From contig NZ_CP007035.1 of the NCBI RefSeq assembly GCF_000243115.2, forward strand, positions 3,410,001 to 3,474,000: a stretch of 64,000 nucleotides of DNA. The letters run 5' to 3'. Within the stretch, counting starts at the first letter, position 1. Each line of letters begins with the position of its first letter. The notes under the pieces are model-generated. The model ran no database searches, was not told where the DNA came from, and saw only the letters and a list, made by a program, of their open reading frames with translations. This stretch comes from Niabella soli DSM 19437 (GTDB taxonomy: Bacteria > Bacteroidota > Bacteroidia > Chitinophagales > Chitinophagaceae). Below, piece by piece: positions 1-8,551 of this stretch. The position numbers were made by a program, and so were the translations under genes.

Positions 1-504
1 TCTGACAACGGGCATCCGGACGTTGCCTATAAAATAGTGAACCAGCATAGCTTTCCCGGCTGGGGGTACTGGATCGACCAGGGCGCTACCACGCTTTGGG
101 AACAATGGAACGGAACGGAATCGCTGAATCACATCATGTATGGCGATGTAAGCGCCTGGTTTTATAAGACCCTTGCCGGTATAGCTCCGGATGATAATTT
201 GCCCGGGTTTAAAAGGATTGTATTCAAGCCCTATTTTTCGCCGGATCTGCAATGGGTAAGAGCCAATCATCAAAGCATGCACGGGGAGATAAAAGCTGTC
301 TGGGAAAAAAAAGGCAGGATTATTTATTACAGGCTAACTATCCCGGCAAACACTACCGGTGCGGTAACACTCCCGGGAAATAAAAAAGTATTTGTCGATA
401 ATAAACTTATCTCAGGTTCCGGAAATGTAAAAGACATACGCAAAAAAGCAAATGAAATCAAATTTGTTTTGGGATCCGGCTCTTACCTGATTACGATAAA
501 ATAA
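1..504 (+). CDS. alpha-L-rhamnosidase (GH78), C-terminal part only
   Basis: This is the 3' end of a gene that starts before the window. The frame is open from base 1 to the TAA at 502-504 and gives 167 residues. The motif GWGYWIDQGATTLWE followed by WNG is characteristic of the end of the GH78 (alpha/alpha)6 catalytic barrel; in the family the glutamate of TTLWE is a catalytic carboxylate. The last ~80 residues (KAVWEKKGRIIYYRLTIPAN and on) fit the C-terminal beta-sandwich of these enzymes. The product should remove terminal alpha-L-rhamnose from plant or algal polysaccharides or glycosides, probably in the periplasm, although the signal peptide is outside the window. A sulfatase follows after 31 bases, so the substrate may be a sulfated rhamnose-containing glycan. 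The family call is secure; the substrate is inference. Confidence 0.9.
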   Translation, partial: SDNGHPDVAYKIVNQHSFPGWGYWIDQGATTLWEQWNGTESLNHIMYGDVSAWFYKTLAGIAPDDNLPGFKRIVFKPYFSPDLQWVRANHQSMHGEIKAVWEKKGRIIYYRLTIPANTTGAVTLPGNKKVFVDNKLISGSGNVKDIRKKANEIKFVLGSGSYLITIK

Positions 505-535
505 TTGAACGGTTTATTACTAAAACAGGCAAAAT

Positions 536-2236
536 ATGAAACAGATCAGCGGCGCTCCAATTTCGGATTTTATTATTCAAAACAGGAAAGGAATTTTTAA
601 AGCATTACTTCGCGCTTTCATGTTTTTGCGGGAAAGAAAAATCAAATCGGCGCACTACCAACCAATCAGCTTGCGTGGATTACCATTTCTGATGACTTTA
701 CTTTTCTCGGTCACCATTAGTACTGTTCTTTTCGGTCAGGAGGGCATAGTAAGCCAGCCCGGTCATTCCCTGGAGCTTTCCAGGACTTCCGTTAGCAAAG
801 CCCGGAACATCATTTTTATCTTAACGGATGACCATCGCTTTGACGCCATAGGCTTTCTCAAAGCCCAATCGTTTATTAAAACGCCAAATCTGGACCGGCT
901 TGCAAAGGAAGGCGCTTATCTTCCCAATGCGTTTGTCACCACATCCCTGTGTTCGCCATCACGGGCTTCCATCCTTACCGGCCTGTATGCACATAAACAC
1001 AAAGTGATCGACAACCAGAACCCTGTTCCCGGGAACCTGGTCTTCTTTCCCCAGTATTTGCAAAAAACAGGCTACCAAACGGCATTAATTGGTAAGTGGC
1101 ACATGGGCGGCGCGCACGATGAGCCTCAAAGAGGCTTTGATTATTGGGTTTCATTTAAGGGCCAGGGCTCCTATCTTCCTGAGAAGAATGGACTGAATGT
1201 AAATGGAAAACACGTACCGCAGAAGGGTTATATCACTGATGAATTAACCGATTATGCGCTGGATTTTTTGAACCACAGGGATAAGAACAAGCCCTTTATG
1301 CTCTATCTCTCACATAAAGCAGTGCATGACAATTTTGTTCCCGCGGAGCGCGATAAGGGGATGTTTAAAAACGATCACTTTAATCCGCCGCTTACTATGC
1401 AAACCGGCAAGCTCGAAGGGGCGCCAATGTGGCTGCAAAACCAGCGTAATTCCTGGCATGGGGTTGATTTCCCTTATCACAGTAATCTTGATATTGAAGC
1501 CTATTATAAACGTTATGCCGAAACACTTTACGGGGTGGACGAATCGCTGGGGCGCATTCTTGATTATTTAAAACAGAAAGGGCTGCTGGAATCAACGCTG
1601 ATCATTTACATGGGCGATAATGGCTTTCAATTCGGAGAGCATGGCCTTATAGACAAACGAACGGCTTATGAGGCTTCCATGCGGGTGCCCATGGTCGCTT
1701 ATTGCCCAGGGATCATCAGGCCCGGAACAGTGGTTAAGGAAGTAGTGGCGAATATTGATATAGCGCCTACGCTTCTCAATGTGGCAGGGTTAAAAGCCCC
1801 GGATTATATGGACGGAAAAAGCTTCCTGCCTTTTCTTGAAGGAAAGAAGCAACCCTGGCGTGACGGGCTCCTGTATGAATATTACTGGGAGCGTAATTTT
1901 CCGCAAACGCCATCCATGTTTGCCTTGCGCGGAAGCCGCTACAAATACATTCACTACTACGGAGTTTGGGATACCGACGAGCTTTATGATTTGCAGCGTG
2001 ACCCATTAGAAACCAGGAACCTTGTCCGGAATAAGGATTACAGCGATGTGGTTACGAAGATGAATGAGGAGTTGTTCGGTTTGCTTAAAGGTTCGCAGGG
2101 CATGTATATTCCGTTGAATCCCGACAGGGGCAAACAATCTAACCTGAGGAGCGAGGATGGCTCTCCGGCCGCTTCCTTTCCTGCCTACCTCATGCGGGAA
2201 AGAGGAGATACAACTTCAACAAAGAACGATCAATGA
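536..2236 (+). CDS. sulfatase, family S1 (Cys-type), exported
   Basis: This is a type I sulfatase of 566 residues that hydrolyses sulfate esters. The N-terminal metal-binding pair is Asp98-Asp99 (in LTDDHR). The maturation motif CSPSR starts at Cys139, which must be converted to formylglycine by a separate enzyme. GKWHMGG and the later GDNGFQFGEHG supply further metal- and sulfate-binding residues. A hydrophobic stretch at residues 49-68 ending in Gln looks like a signal peptide. The real start may therefore be Met29 or Met53 rather than the first ATG, because about 48 residues in front of a signal peptide is unusual. The stop overlaps the next gene as ATGA, so the two are translationally coupled. 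Its place after a GH78 gene suggests a sulfated rhamnose-containing polymer. The S1 subfamily cannot be assigned by eye. Confidence 0.9.
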   Translation: MKQISGAPISDFIIQNRKGIFKALLRAFMFLRERKIKSAHYQPISLRGLPFLMTLLFSVTISTVLFGQEGIVSQPGHSLELSRTSVSKARNIIFILTDDHRFDAIGFLKAQSFIKTPNLDRLAKEGAYLPNAFVTTSLCSPSRASILTGLYAHKHKVIDNQNPVPGNLVFFPQYLQKTGYQTALIGKWHMGGAHDEPQRGFDYWVSFKGQGSYLPEKNGLNVNGKHVPQKGYITDELTDYALDFLNHRDKNKPFMLYLSHKAVHDNFVPAERDKGMFKNDHFNPPLTMQTGKLEGAPMWLQNQRNSWHGVDFPYHSNLDIEAYYKRYAETLYGVDESLGRILDYLKQKGLLESTLIIYMGDNGFQFGEHGLIDKRTAYEASMRVPMVAYCPGIIRPGTVVKEVVANIDIAPTLLNVAGLKAPDYMDGKSFLPFLEGKKQPWRDGLLYEYYWERNFPQTPSMFALRGSRYKYIHYYGVWDTDELYDLQRDPLETRNLVRNKDYSDVVTKMNEELFGLLKGSQGMYIPLNPDRGKQSNLRSEDGSPAASFPAYLMRERGDTTSTKNDQ

Positions 2237-4416
2237 AAATAAGGGAATGCTTTGCGCGAAAGATCGCCGGCAACCGGTTTTTGCGAAATAGCAGCAGTAT
2301 CGTTTTATTTGCGATAATGTATAACCGGCCTGTTATGGGGCAACACTCCCGCGTGCCTGTTCAAAGAAATCCGTTTCCAAGCACCATTCAGTTTGCACCG
2401 TCATCATCCGGCGTGCCAAAGGAACAGCAGGAACAGCTCCCTGTTGTTGGCAGACAGCAGCAATCCATTCAGGATATTATAAACGGGGGATTCAGTAATT
2501 TCTGGATCTATAATTTCTCCGGAGACGGCACCAGGAACTTATTAGAGTACGCAGTGTCTAAAGGGATGTTCATTGACTATATGACCTCGGGCTTCGAGGG
2601 CTTTGGCCGCTATGCCCCGCCATCCACCAGTGTTTATGCACCCCAATATGCTGCGGAAGTAAAAAAAAGAATAGACTCCGGCCTGGCACCGATCAAAAAT
2701 GTAAAGCATATTTATTCAGTGTTCCCGTTTGTGGACGAACCCTTTCATGCCGGCCCCGAATCCTTCGACACGAGCGTATATGCAAAAGCCAGGTTCCGGG
2801 ATATTTATGGTTATCCAATGCCGGCAGCCCTGGACTCGGTCCGCAATGACCCCAGGCAATGGCTCGATCTGCTGAATTTTCAGTCGAACACGTTCCGGGA
2901 TGGCTGGACGCAGGTTTACCATGCAATGAAAAACGCTGTTCCCGGAGCTAAAATTGTGATGACACATGACAGTCACAATACCTTTGGCGGGGGGGTCAAG
3001 TCCAATTCCAGGATTGCTATGGATGATGTTTTTCATTGGGGCGGAAACTTTGCTGATGTTTTGGCCTATGATATGTACCCCTACATGACTTTTGATTACC
3101 GGTACGGAGCGCCGGGAAAACTGCGCAAACCCCGTATCAGCCAGATGCACTATACCATCGCACAACTCCGCAATGTGGCCACCACCTATGGAAAAGAATT
3201 GGGCTTCTGGGTGGGTACTTATTGCGATAACTGGTTCAGCCGGTTTAAAGGGCCGGAGCGTAAAAGCCAGTATTGGTTTGAGCAGGAGGTATCATATACC
3301 GCCATTGCGCAGGGCGCCAATTACCTCATTTCGACCTCTAATTATAATGGCTCCAATCTGCCTATAGATACACTTCACTGGGAAAATTACAGTGCCGGAA
3401 TGAAGCTGATCCAAAAAGCAGGGGCTGGCTTGCTGAAAGCCCCGAAGCTCAAATCCAATGCATGTTTTCTTTTTCCGAGAACACAATATTTACAGTTGCA
3501 GGAGGAGTATTTTAATGTAGGGCTGAGCTTTGAATTATTCTTACGTGCTTTTGGAGAACTGGACATCATTCATGAAGAACAGATCACCGATGACAAGCTT
3601 AATGGGTATAAGGTGCTGGTGCTGGCCGATGTAAAATTGCTGCCGTTGGAAGTGGCCCGGCATATTGAAGCCTTTGTAAAAAAGGGTGGTGTAGTGATTG
3701 CGGATTGTGTTCCCCAAATGGATGCTCACAAGCAGCCATTGCAGGTAATGCCGCAACTCTTCGGAGTGAGTCGTGCCGGAACGGATCGTATCGTGCAGCA
3801 GGGACAGTGGGTTCCTTTTACCATGCTTCCGCCTAAATTATCATTTCCGCCGGAGGAAACAACAACGGAAGAAATAAAGAGCGACGAAATAAAAGGGACG
3901 GTATTTGGCGCTGCATGTAATTTTCGTGTAACCAGTCCACGTATTGCGGATATTACTACGGCCACCCCCCTGCTTACCATGCACTCGGGAGCGCCGGCCT
4001 TGCTGCGGAGCCAGGCAGGGAAAGGAAAAGCTTATCTGTTGGGTTTCTGCCTGCAGGATACTTATTTCCAGACCTGGAAAAATGAGGATAGCGCCGGCCG
4101 CCGGCAACTGCGGGAACTGGTAGCTAATATATTCCGGGATGCAGCCGTCTACCCACACATTCATTCCTCTAATCCGGATATCGAAGCCTCAGTAAGAGCT
4201 AGCAAAAAAGAAGCGTATGTTTTTATCATTAATCATGAATCCGGTGAGCCGGGAACATTGGTGCAACTGGAAAACCCAGGGTTCAGGATAGGAAAGATAA
4301 CCGATATCGGAACCGGTCAACCGGTAGCATTTAGTAACCATAATGGCAGGGTTGCGTTTAGCATCCTTGCTCCCATTGGAATAACAAGGCTGCTCAGGGT
4401 AAGCCCGGTACTGTAG
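2233..4416 (+). CDS. putative glycoside hydrolase, GH42-like (TIM barrel plus trimerisation-type domain)
   Basis: This 727-residue protein overlaps the sulfatase stop by four bases. Residues ~80-410 look like a TIM barrel, with aromatic-rich strands and a VDEPF motif at about 165-168 that could carry a catalytic acid. Residues ~420-650 (GYKVLVLADVKLL, then KKGGVVIADC) resemble the flavodoxin-like domain of GH42 beta-galactosidases and related putative hydrolases, and a short beta domain closes the protein. The N-terminal ~35 residues hold a short hydrophobic run ending in GQ, a weak signal peptide. I could not match the two standard GH42 catalytic glutamates with confidence, so the family is tentative and the enzyme may belong to a neighbouring uncharacterised clan-GH-A group. 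Its position after GH78 and a sulfatase supports a role in the same polysaccharide locus. It is the last gene of that operon; 194 noncoding bases follow. Confidence 0.6.
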   Translation: MKIRECFARKIAGNRFLRNSSSIVLFAIMYNRPVMGQHSRVPVQRNPFPSTIQFAPSSSGVPKEQQEQLPVVGRQQQSIQDIINGGFSNFWIYNFSGDGTRNLLEYAVSKGMFIDYMTSGFEGFGRYAPPSTSVYAPQYAAEVKKRIDSGLAPIKNVKHIYSVFPFVDEPFHAGPESFDTSVYAKARFRDIYGYPMPAALDSVRNDPRQWLDLLNFQSNTFRDGWTQVYHAMKNAVPGAKIVMTHDSHNTFGGGVKSNSRIAMDDVFHWGGNFADVLAYDMYPYMTFDYRYGAPGKLRKPRISQMHYTIAQLRNVATTYGKELGFWVGTYCDNWFSRFKGPERKSQYWFEQEVSYTAIAQGANYLISTSNYNGSNLPIDTLHWENYSAGMKLIQKAGAGLLKAPKLKSNACFLFPRTQYLQLQEEYFNVGLSFELFLRAFGELDIIHEEQITDDKLNGYKVLVLADVKLLPLEVARHIEAFVKKGGVVIADCVPQMDAHKQPLQVMPQLFGVSRAGTDRIVQQGQWVPFTMLPPKLSFPPEETTTEEIKSDEIKGTVFGAACNFRVTSPRIADITTATPLLTMHSGAPALLRSQAGKGKAYLLGFCLQDTYFQTWKNEDSAGRRQLRELVANIFRDAAVYPHIHSSNPDIEASVRASKKEAYVFIINHESGEPGTLVQLENPGFRIGKITDIGTGQPVAFSNHNGRVAFSILAPIGITRLLRVSPVL

Positions 4417-4496
4417 CGAATTAGTGATATAAAAGAACGCTAGTTGGTCATGTATCCGTTCGCATGAAAATATCACAAATACAATGAAAAGTACTA

Positions 4497-4525
4497 TTGT
4501 TTTAAGAACGGCAAAAGTAATTTCG
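4497..4525 (+). promoter_or_regulatory. candidate Bacteroidota promoter for the RidA gene cluster
   Basis: TTG at 4497-4499 and TAATTTCG at 4518-4525 resemble the -33 TTG and -7 TAnnTTTG elements of Bacteroidota promoters, with 18 bases between them and one mismatch in the -7 box. It lies 86 bases before the ATG at 4611, in the only sizeable gap before the cluster. A 7-bp inverted repeat (4565-4571 with 4591-4597) in the leader ends 13 bases before that ATG. This is a pattern match only. Confidence 0.35.
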
Positions 4526-4610
4526 ACACATCTTATTTTAAGGAAATAAAATAAAAACAGGAGGATCAGGAATCAATAAATGATCATTCATCCTGATAAA
4601 AATATTCTTT

Positions 4611-4997
4611 ATGCAAAAAACAAAAGTGAACCATCCGGACCGTGATTTATCTTTTGATACGGGGGCTTATTCAGATGGTGTTATGGTGGATGGATTTCTT
4701 TTCGTTAGCGGACAGGCGTCTGTTGATTTTAAAACATCAAAGTTCATCCTGGGCGCTGTTGAAGAGGAAACGCACCGGACGCTCCAAAATATAAAGGCCA
4801 TTGTTGAAGCCGCCGGAGGAACAATGGAGCAAATAGTAAAATGCACCGTGCACCTGCAGGATATTAATGAGTTTGACCGGTATAACAAGGTCTATTCTCA
4901 ATATTTCCCCGGTATAAAACCCGCCCGAACAACTGTTGAATCCAAATTGGCCGAGGGGATCAGGGTTGAAATTGATTGCATCGCAAAATTATTTTGA
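4611..4997 (+). CDS. RidA family reactive intermediate/imine deaminase
   Basis: At 128 residues this is the normal size of the RidA (YjgF/YER057c/UK114) family, small trimeric proteins that hydrolyse reactive enamines and imines made by PLP enzymes. Family marks are VSGQASVDF near the N terminus, the helix EETHRTLQNIKAIVEAAGG, KCTVHLQDINEF, and KPARTTVES, whose arginine binds the carboxylate of the substrate. There is no signal peptide, so it is cytoplasmic. It opens a run of metabolic genes and lies two genes before a PLP-dependent class III aminotransferase, which fits a role in clearing or processing an imine product of that enzyme. RidA subgroups differ in substrate, so the exact reaction remains open. 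Confidence 0.88.
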   Translation: MQKTKVNHPDRDLSFDTGAYSDGVMVDGFLFVSGQASVDFKTSKFILGAVEEETHRTLQNIKAIVEAAGGTMEQIVKCTVHLQDINEFDRYNKVYSQYFPGIKPARTTVESKLAEGIRVEIDCIAKLF

Positions 4998-5060
4998 CCC
5001 GGTCGCGAATAAATTGGGCAAGAAGCTGATTACTTATTTTTTAACCTGTTGTGAAATTTG

Positions 5061-6044
5061 ATGCGAAGTATTAAAATAAAGGACACCAATATCGGAGTGG
5101 TAGGGCTTGGCTTGATGGGGACCAGCTTTATAACAACGTTGCTGATGACCGGCCATAAAGTGATAGCGATAGCTCCGTTGACAGAAGATATGGAGGTGGC
5201 GCCGGAACGTATTAATAACCAGCTGTTGCTTTGTGAAAAAACAGGCCTGCTCAAGAGGCCCGTTGAAGCATATTTGTCGCAACTGGTCATTTCAGAAAAT
5301 TATGAATTACTTGGCTCATGCGATCTTGTGGTGGAATGCGTGATAGAGCATCTGGAGATAAAAAAAGGGGTATATAAAAAAGTAGAATCCGTTGTGTGGG
5401 ACCATACTATCATTGCCAGCAATACATCAGCAATACCGATAAGCGAATTGCAAAAAGACTTGATCCATCCTGAACGCTTTCTGGGAATCCATTGGGCGGA
5501 GCCATCATACTTTACCCGCTTTATGGAAGTAACGCTTGGTGAAAATACGGCACCGCAATATGCGCAATGGGTATATGAACTGGCTCATTACTGGGGAAAG
5601 GAACCTACATTGCTCCGGAAAGATATAAGAGGATTTATCACCAACCGGTTAATGTATGCCGTATACAGAGAAGGGCTGAATATTGTACAAAGTGGGCAGG
5701 CGACTTTAGAAGATATTGATAAGGCCTTTCGGTATGATGCCGGTTCCTGGATGACATTAATGGGGGTGTTCAGAAGAATGGATTACCTGGGCTTAAAAGA
5801 TTATGCTGAAACTTTTAAAGCGATCTTTCCTGCTTTATGTAATGATGAACACGTGCCGGCGCTTATGCAGCGGATGGTTGATATAAACGCCCGGGGTGTT
5901 CAAAACCTGTCCGGACTTTACCAGTATTCAGCGGAAGAAGCAAAAAAGTGGGAAGAGGCTTTTATTCTATTTAATGAAGAAATATATCGGTTGGCGGCTG
6001 AATACCCGCTGGTAAAAGAAAATATACCGTTGCCCGGTGTTTGA
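5061..6044 (+). CDS. 3-hydroxyacyl-CoA dehydrogenase-like NAD(P)-dependent enzyme
   Basis: This 327-residue protein has an N-terminal Rossmann fold with the dinucleotide motif Gly15-x-Gly17-x-x-Gly20, and the family signature ASNTSAIPISEL followed by RFLGIHWAEP and MEVT. The His and Glu of those last two motifs match the catalytic pair of L-3-hydroxyacyl-CoA dehydrogenases. The C-terminal half is the helical dimerisation domain. The same fold serves carnitine and L-gulonate dehydrogenases, so the substrate need not be a CoA ester. The absence of a linked thiolase or hydratase argues for a non-beta-oxidation role. The ATG at 5061 is preferred over the TTG three bases upstream. It sits between RidA and a class III aminotransferase with short gaps, which suggests one operon. 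Confidence 0.8.
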   Translation: MRSIKIKDTNIGVVGLGLMGTSFITTLLMTGHKVIAIAPLTEDMEVAPERINNQLLLCEKTGLLKRPVEAYLSQLVISENYELLGSCDLVVECVIEHLEIKKGVYKKVESVVWDHTIIASNTSAIPISELQKDLIHPERFLGIHWAEPSYFTRFMEVTLGENTAPQYAQWVYELAHYWGKEPTLLRKDIRGFITNRLMYAVYREGLNIVQSGQATLEDIDKAFRYDAGSWMTLMGVFRRMDYLGLKDYAETFKAIFPALCNDEHVPALMQRMVDINARGVQNLSGLYQYSAEEAKKWEEAFILFNEEIYRLAAEYPLVKENIPLPGV

Positions 6045-6083
6045 GGAGCATTCATGATCGGGCACAAATAAATTAACAGGAAG

Positions 6084-7394
6084 ATGGATAAATACAGTTA
6101 CGAAAAATCGTCTGCATGGCTGCAAAGGGCAGAGAAAGTGCTTGCAGGAGGCGTGTCCTCCGAATTCCGGAAGTATAACCATCCGCATGCTATATTTTAT
6201 ACAAAGGGCAAAGGGAGTCATGTTTACGATGTGGACGGCAACGATTATCTCGATTTTACATTAAGTCAGGGCCCATTGATCTTAGGACATTCCCATCCGA
6301 AAGTGTTGCAGGCCATTAATGAATATTCAGAGCAGGGGCAGTTATTTGCCGGGCAGCATATCAAGGAAGTAGAGCTGGCTGAAAAATTGAATAGCCTTAT
6401 TCCATCAGCTGAGCTGATGCGTTTTTGCCTTGACGGATCAACAGCGGTTCATACGGCGCTTCGCGTGGCAAGGGCCAAAACAAAGAGAAAAAAATTTCTT
6501 CGGTTCGAAGGCCATTATCACGGGTGGCTGGATAATGTGGCCTGGGGATATGCGGCGCCGGCTGCTGACGCATTGGGCAGCCGGGAACACCCCGTTGTGT
6601 TCCCCTGGAGTGAAGGATTACCGGAAAATGCCAAAGAAGAATTTATTCTTTTGCCCTGGAACGATCTGGAACTTTTAAGAAAGGTCGTTACAGAGCATTT
6701 TAATGATATAGCTGCGATTATTACAGAACCGGTCATGTGCAACAATGGCTGTATTCCCCCAAAAGAAGGGTTTCTGCAGGGGCTCCGGGAAATTTGCAGC
6801 CAATTTGGGATTGCTTTGATTTTTGATGAAGTGATAACCGGGTTTCGCCTGGGACTGGGCGGGGCGCAGCAATATTTCGGTATTATTCCCGATCTTGCCA
6901 TTTTTGCAAAAGCCATGGGCAGCGGTTATCCCATCAGTGCCATTGTTGGGAAAAAAGAATGGATGCAGCTAATAGAAAAGGCAAAGGTTATTCATGCCGG
7001 CACCATGAATTCCGGAAATGCCACGGTTGCCGCTTCGTTGGCCACGATAGAAGTGCTGGAAAAAGAAGACCCTTATGAGCGAATGTTCTGTTATGGGGAA
7101 AAACTAAAGAAAGGACTGCAGCAGGCAGCCGTTGAAGCAGGACAAAATTTATTGGTGCAGGGAGTTGGGCCGATCGTTCACAGCGGGTTTACACAGTTGA
7201 GCCAGGTAAATGATTACCGTGATACCTTTTCCTATGATAAAGTAAAGTTGGGACAATTGATTGCCGGCTTGCATAACAGGGGTGTGAGGGTTATCGGCAG
7301 AGGGTTATGGTACATCAGCGCGGCCCATACGGAAAAAGAAATCGATGTGGCCATTAATACGGCAACCGAAGTGCTGCAGGAGATGAAACGGTGA
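6084..7394 (+). CDS. class III PLP-dependent aminotransferase, glutamate-1-semialdehyde aminomutase-like
   Basis: This 436-residue fold type I PLP enzyme resembles HemL. Visible signatures are YDVDGNDYLDF and LGHSHP near the N terminus, FEGHYHGW, the cofactor-binding LIFDEVITGFR (Asp248, Glu249), and FAKAMGSGYP with the Schiff-base lysine at 276. MNSGNATVAASLATIEVL matches the family's C-terminal region. True HemL makes 5-aminolevulinate for tetrapyrroles, but this gene lies among catabolic and transport genes (RidA, a 3-hydroxyacyl-CoA-dehydrogenase-like enzyme, an APC permease). A specialised transaminase or aminomutase acting on another amino acid, amino sugar or beta-amino acid is therefore likelier. 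RidA nearby fits an enzyme that releases imines. The fold and cofactor are certain; the substrate is not. Confidence 0.85.
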   Translation: MDKYSYEKSSAWLQRAEKVLAGGVSSEFRKYNHPHAIFYTKGKGSHVYDVDGNDYLDFTLSQGPLILGHSHPKVLQAINEYSEQGQLFAGQHIKEVELAEKLNSLIPSAELMRFCLDGSTAVHTALRVARAKTKRKKFLRFEGHYHGWLDNVAWGYAAPAADALGSREHPVVFPWSEGLPENAKEEFILLPWNDLELLRKVVTEHFNDIAAIITEPVMCNNGCIPPKEGFLQGLREICSQFGIALIFDEVITGFRLGLGGAQQYFGIIPDLAIFAKAMGSGYPISAIVGKKEWMQLIEKAKVIHAGTMNSGNATVAASLATIEVLEKEDPYERMFCYGEKLKKGLQQAAVEAGQNLLVQGVGPIVHSGFTQLSQVNDYRDTFSYDKVKLGQLIAGLHNRGVRVIGRGLWYISAAHTEKEIDVAINTATEVLQEMKR

Positions 7395-7426
7395 TCCTTT
7401 TAAAAAATAACGAATAAAAAATTGAA

Positions 7427-8478
7427 ATGACAGGCAGAAGAAATTTTATCAAAAACGTATCAGCTGCCGGACTGCTGGGCGCTCTATCTGGTGTTTTACC
7501 ATCCCAGGCGGATGCATTCCGGTTGCAAAAGGAAGATAAGAATGACAAAATATGGGGCTGCCTCCTGCATCTGAGCTATAACTTCTGGGTAGAATACAGT
7601 TCCCCGAGTCCTTTCAGGGGATACCGGCCCTATTTGCAGATGAGTGAATCTTTATGGAACGATGCCACTCAAAAAATGGTGCAGGAAGGATTGAATCTGG
7701 TTGTTATAGATCTGGGGGATGGCGTCCGGTATGAAAGCCACCCGGAAATTGCTGTAAATAATGCCTGGTCGGTAACGCGGCTGAAAAGGAACTGGAACGG
7801 CTGCGTAAAATGGGATTGGAACCGGTACCCAAACTAAATTTTGCGGCGGGCCATGATATATGGCTGGGAGAATATTCCCGGATGGTGACTACAAAAAAAT
7901 ACTATGAAGTATGCGGCCACCTGATTGAAGAAGTGGCGCACATTTTTGATAAGCCCCGATTTTTTCACCTGGGTATGGATGAGGAAAATGCAGAAGACCA
8001 GCGATATCTGGACCTGGTTGTCATCCGGCAAAACGATCTGTGGTGGCATGATTTCAATTTTTTTGTGCATGAGGTGGAGAAGAACGGCTGCCGTTCATGG
8101 ATCTGGTCTGACTACCTGTGGCATCATCCGGATGATTTCTTTAAAAAAATGCCTAAATCGGTAGTTCAGAGCAACTGGTATTACGGGGAAAGTTTTGATA
8201 CGCAACTGACGCCGGTAAAAGCCTACAAGGATCTGGAAGGCTATGGCTATGATCAGATCCCCACCGGCGGATTTTATAAAAAGAACGGAGAAGGAGAAAA
8301 GAATATTATGGAGACAGTAAAGTTTTGTAAAGCCAATATTTCAGAGGCAAAGTTGCTTGGCTTTTTGCAAACATACTGGGCGCCCACTACCGAGGATAAC
8401 CGGAAAGGTATTTTAAAAGCCATCGAATTGATGGGAGATGCAAAAAAATGGTACGATAAAAGCCGCAAGACCAAATGA
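7427..8478 (+). pseudogene. Tat-exported GH20-like TIM-barrel protein, interrupted by a frameshift
   Basis: Two frames together encode about 350 residues. The first (from 7427) starts with a twin-arginine signal, RRNFIKN, followed by a hydrophobic alanine/glycine-rich stretch. It reads sensibly to WSVTRLK at 7786 and then runs into nonsense and a stop at 7837. The -1 frame continues naturally from 7786 as KELERLRKMGLEPVPKLNF and ends at 8478. The break lies in a run of four A at 7784-7787; a fifth A would restore one frame. The second part has FFHLGMDEE, like the Asp-Glu active-site strand of GH20 hexosaminidases, and SWIWSDY, a familiar GH20-like tryptophan strand. The protein is a relative rather than a standard hexosaminidase. 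It could be a real inactivating mutation, a sequencing error in the homopolymer, or, less likely, programmed frameshifting. Confidence 0.7.
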
Positions 8479-8551
8479 GCGGATAGTCTGTTTTTTTGAT
8501 GCCGGCATCCGGGGCTTAAAATTCATTATTGTATAAAAGATTTTGAAATGT

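Noticed and set aside
2716-3165. 149-residue - strand open frame
   Set aside because: Antisense to the GH42-like gene with no recognisable protein features.
6084-7394. Reading the aminotransferase as the essential hemL
   Set aside because: Context is catabolic and transport; no tetrapyrrole gene is near, so only the family is claimed.
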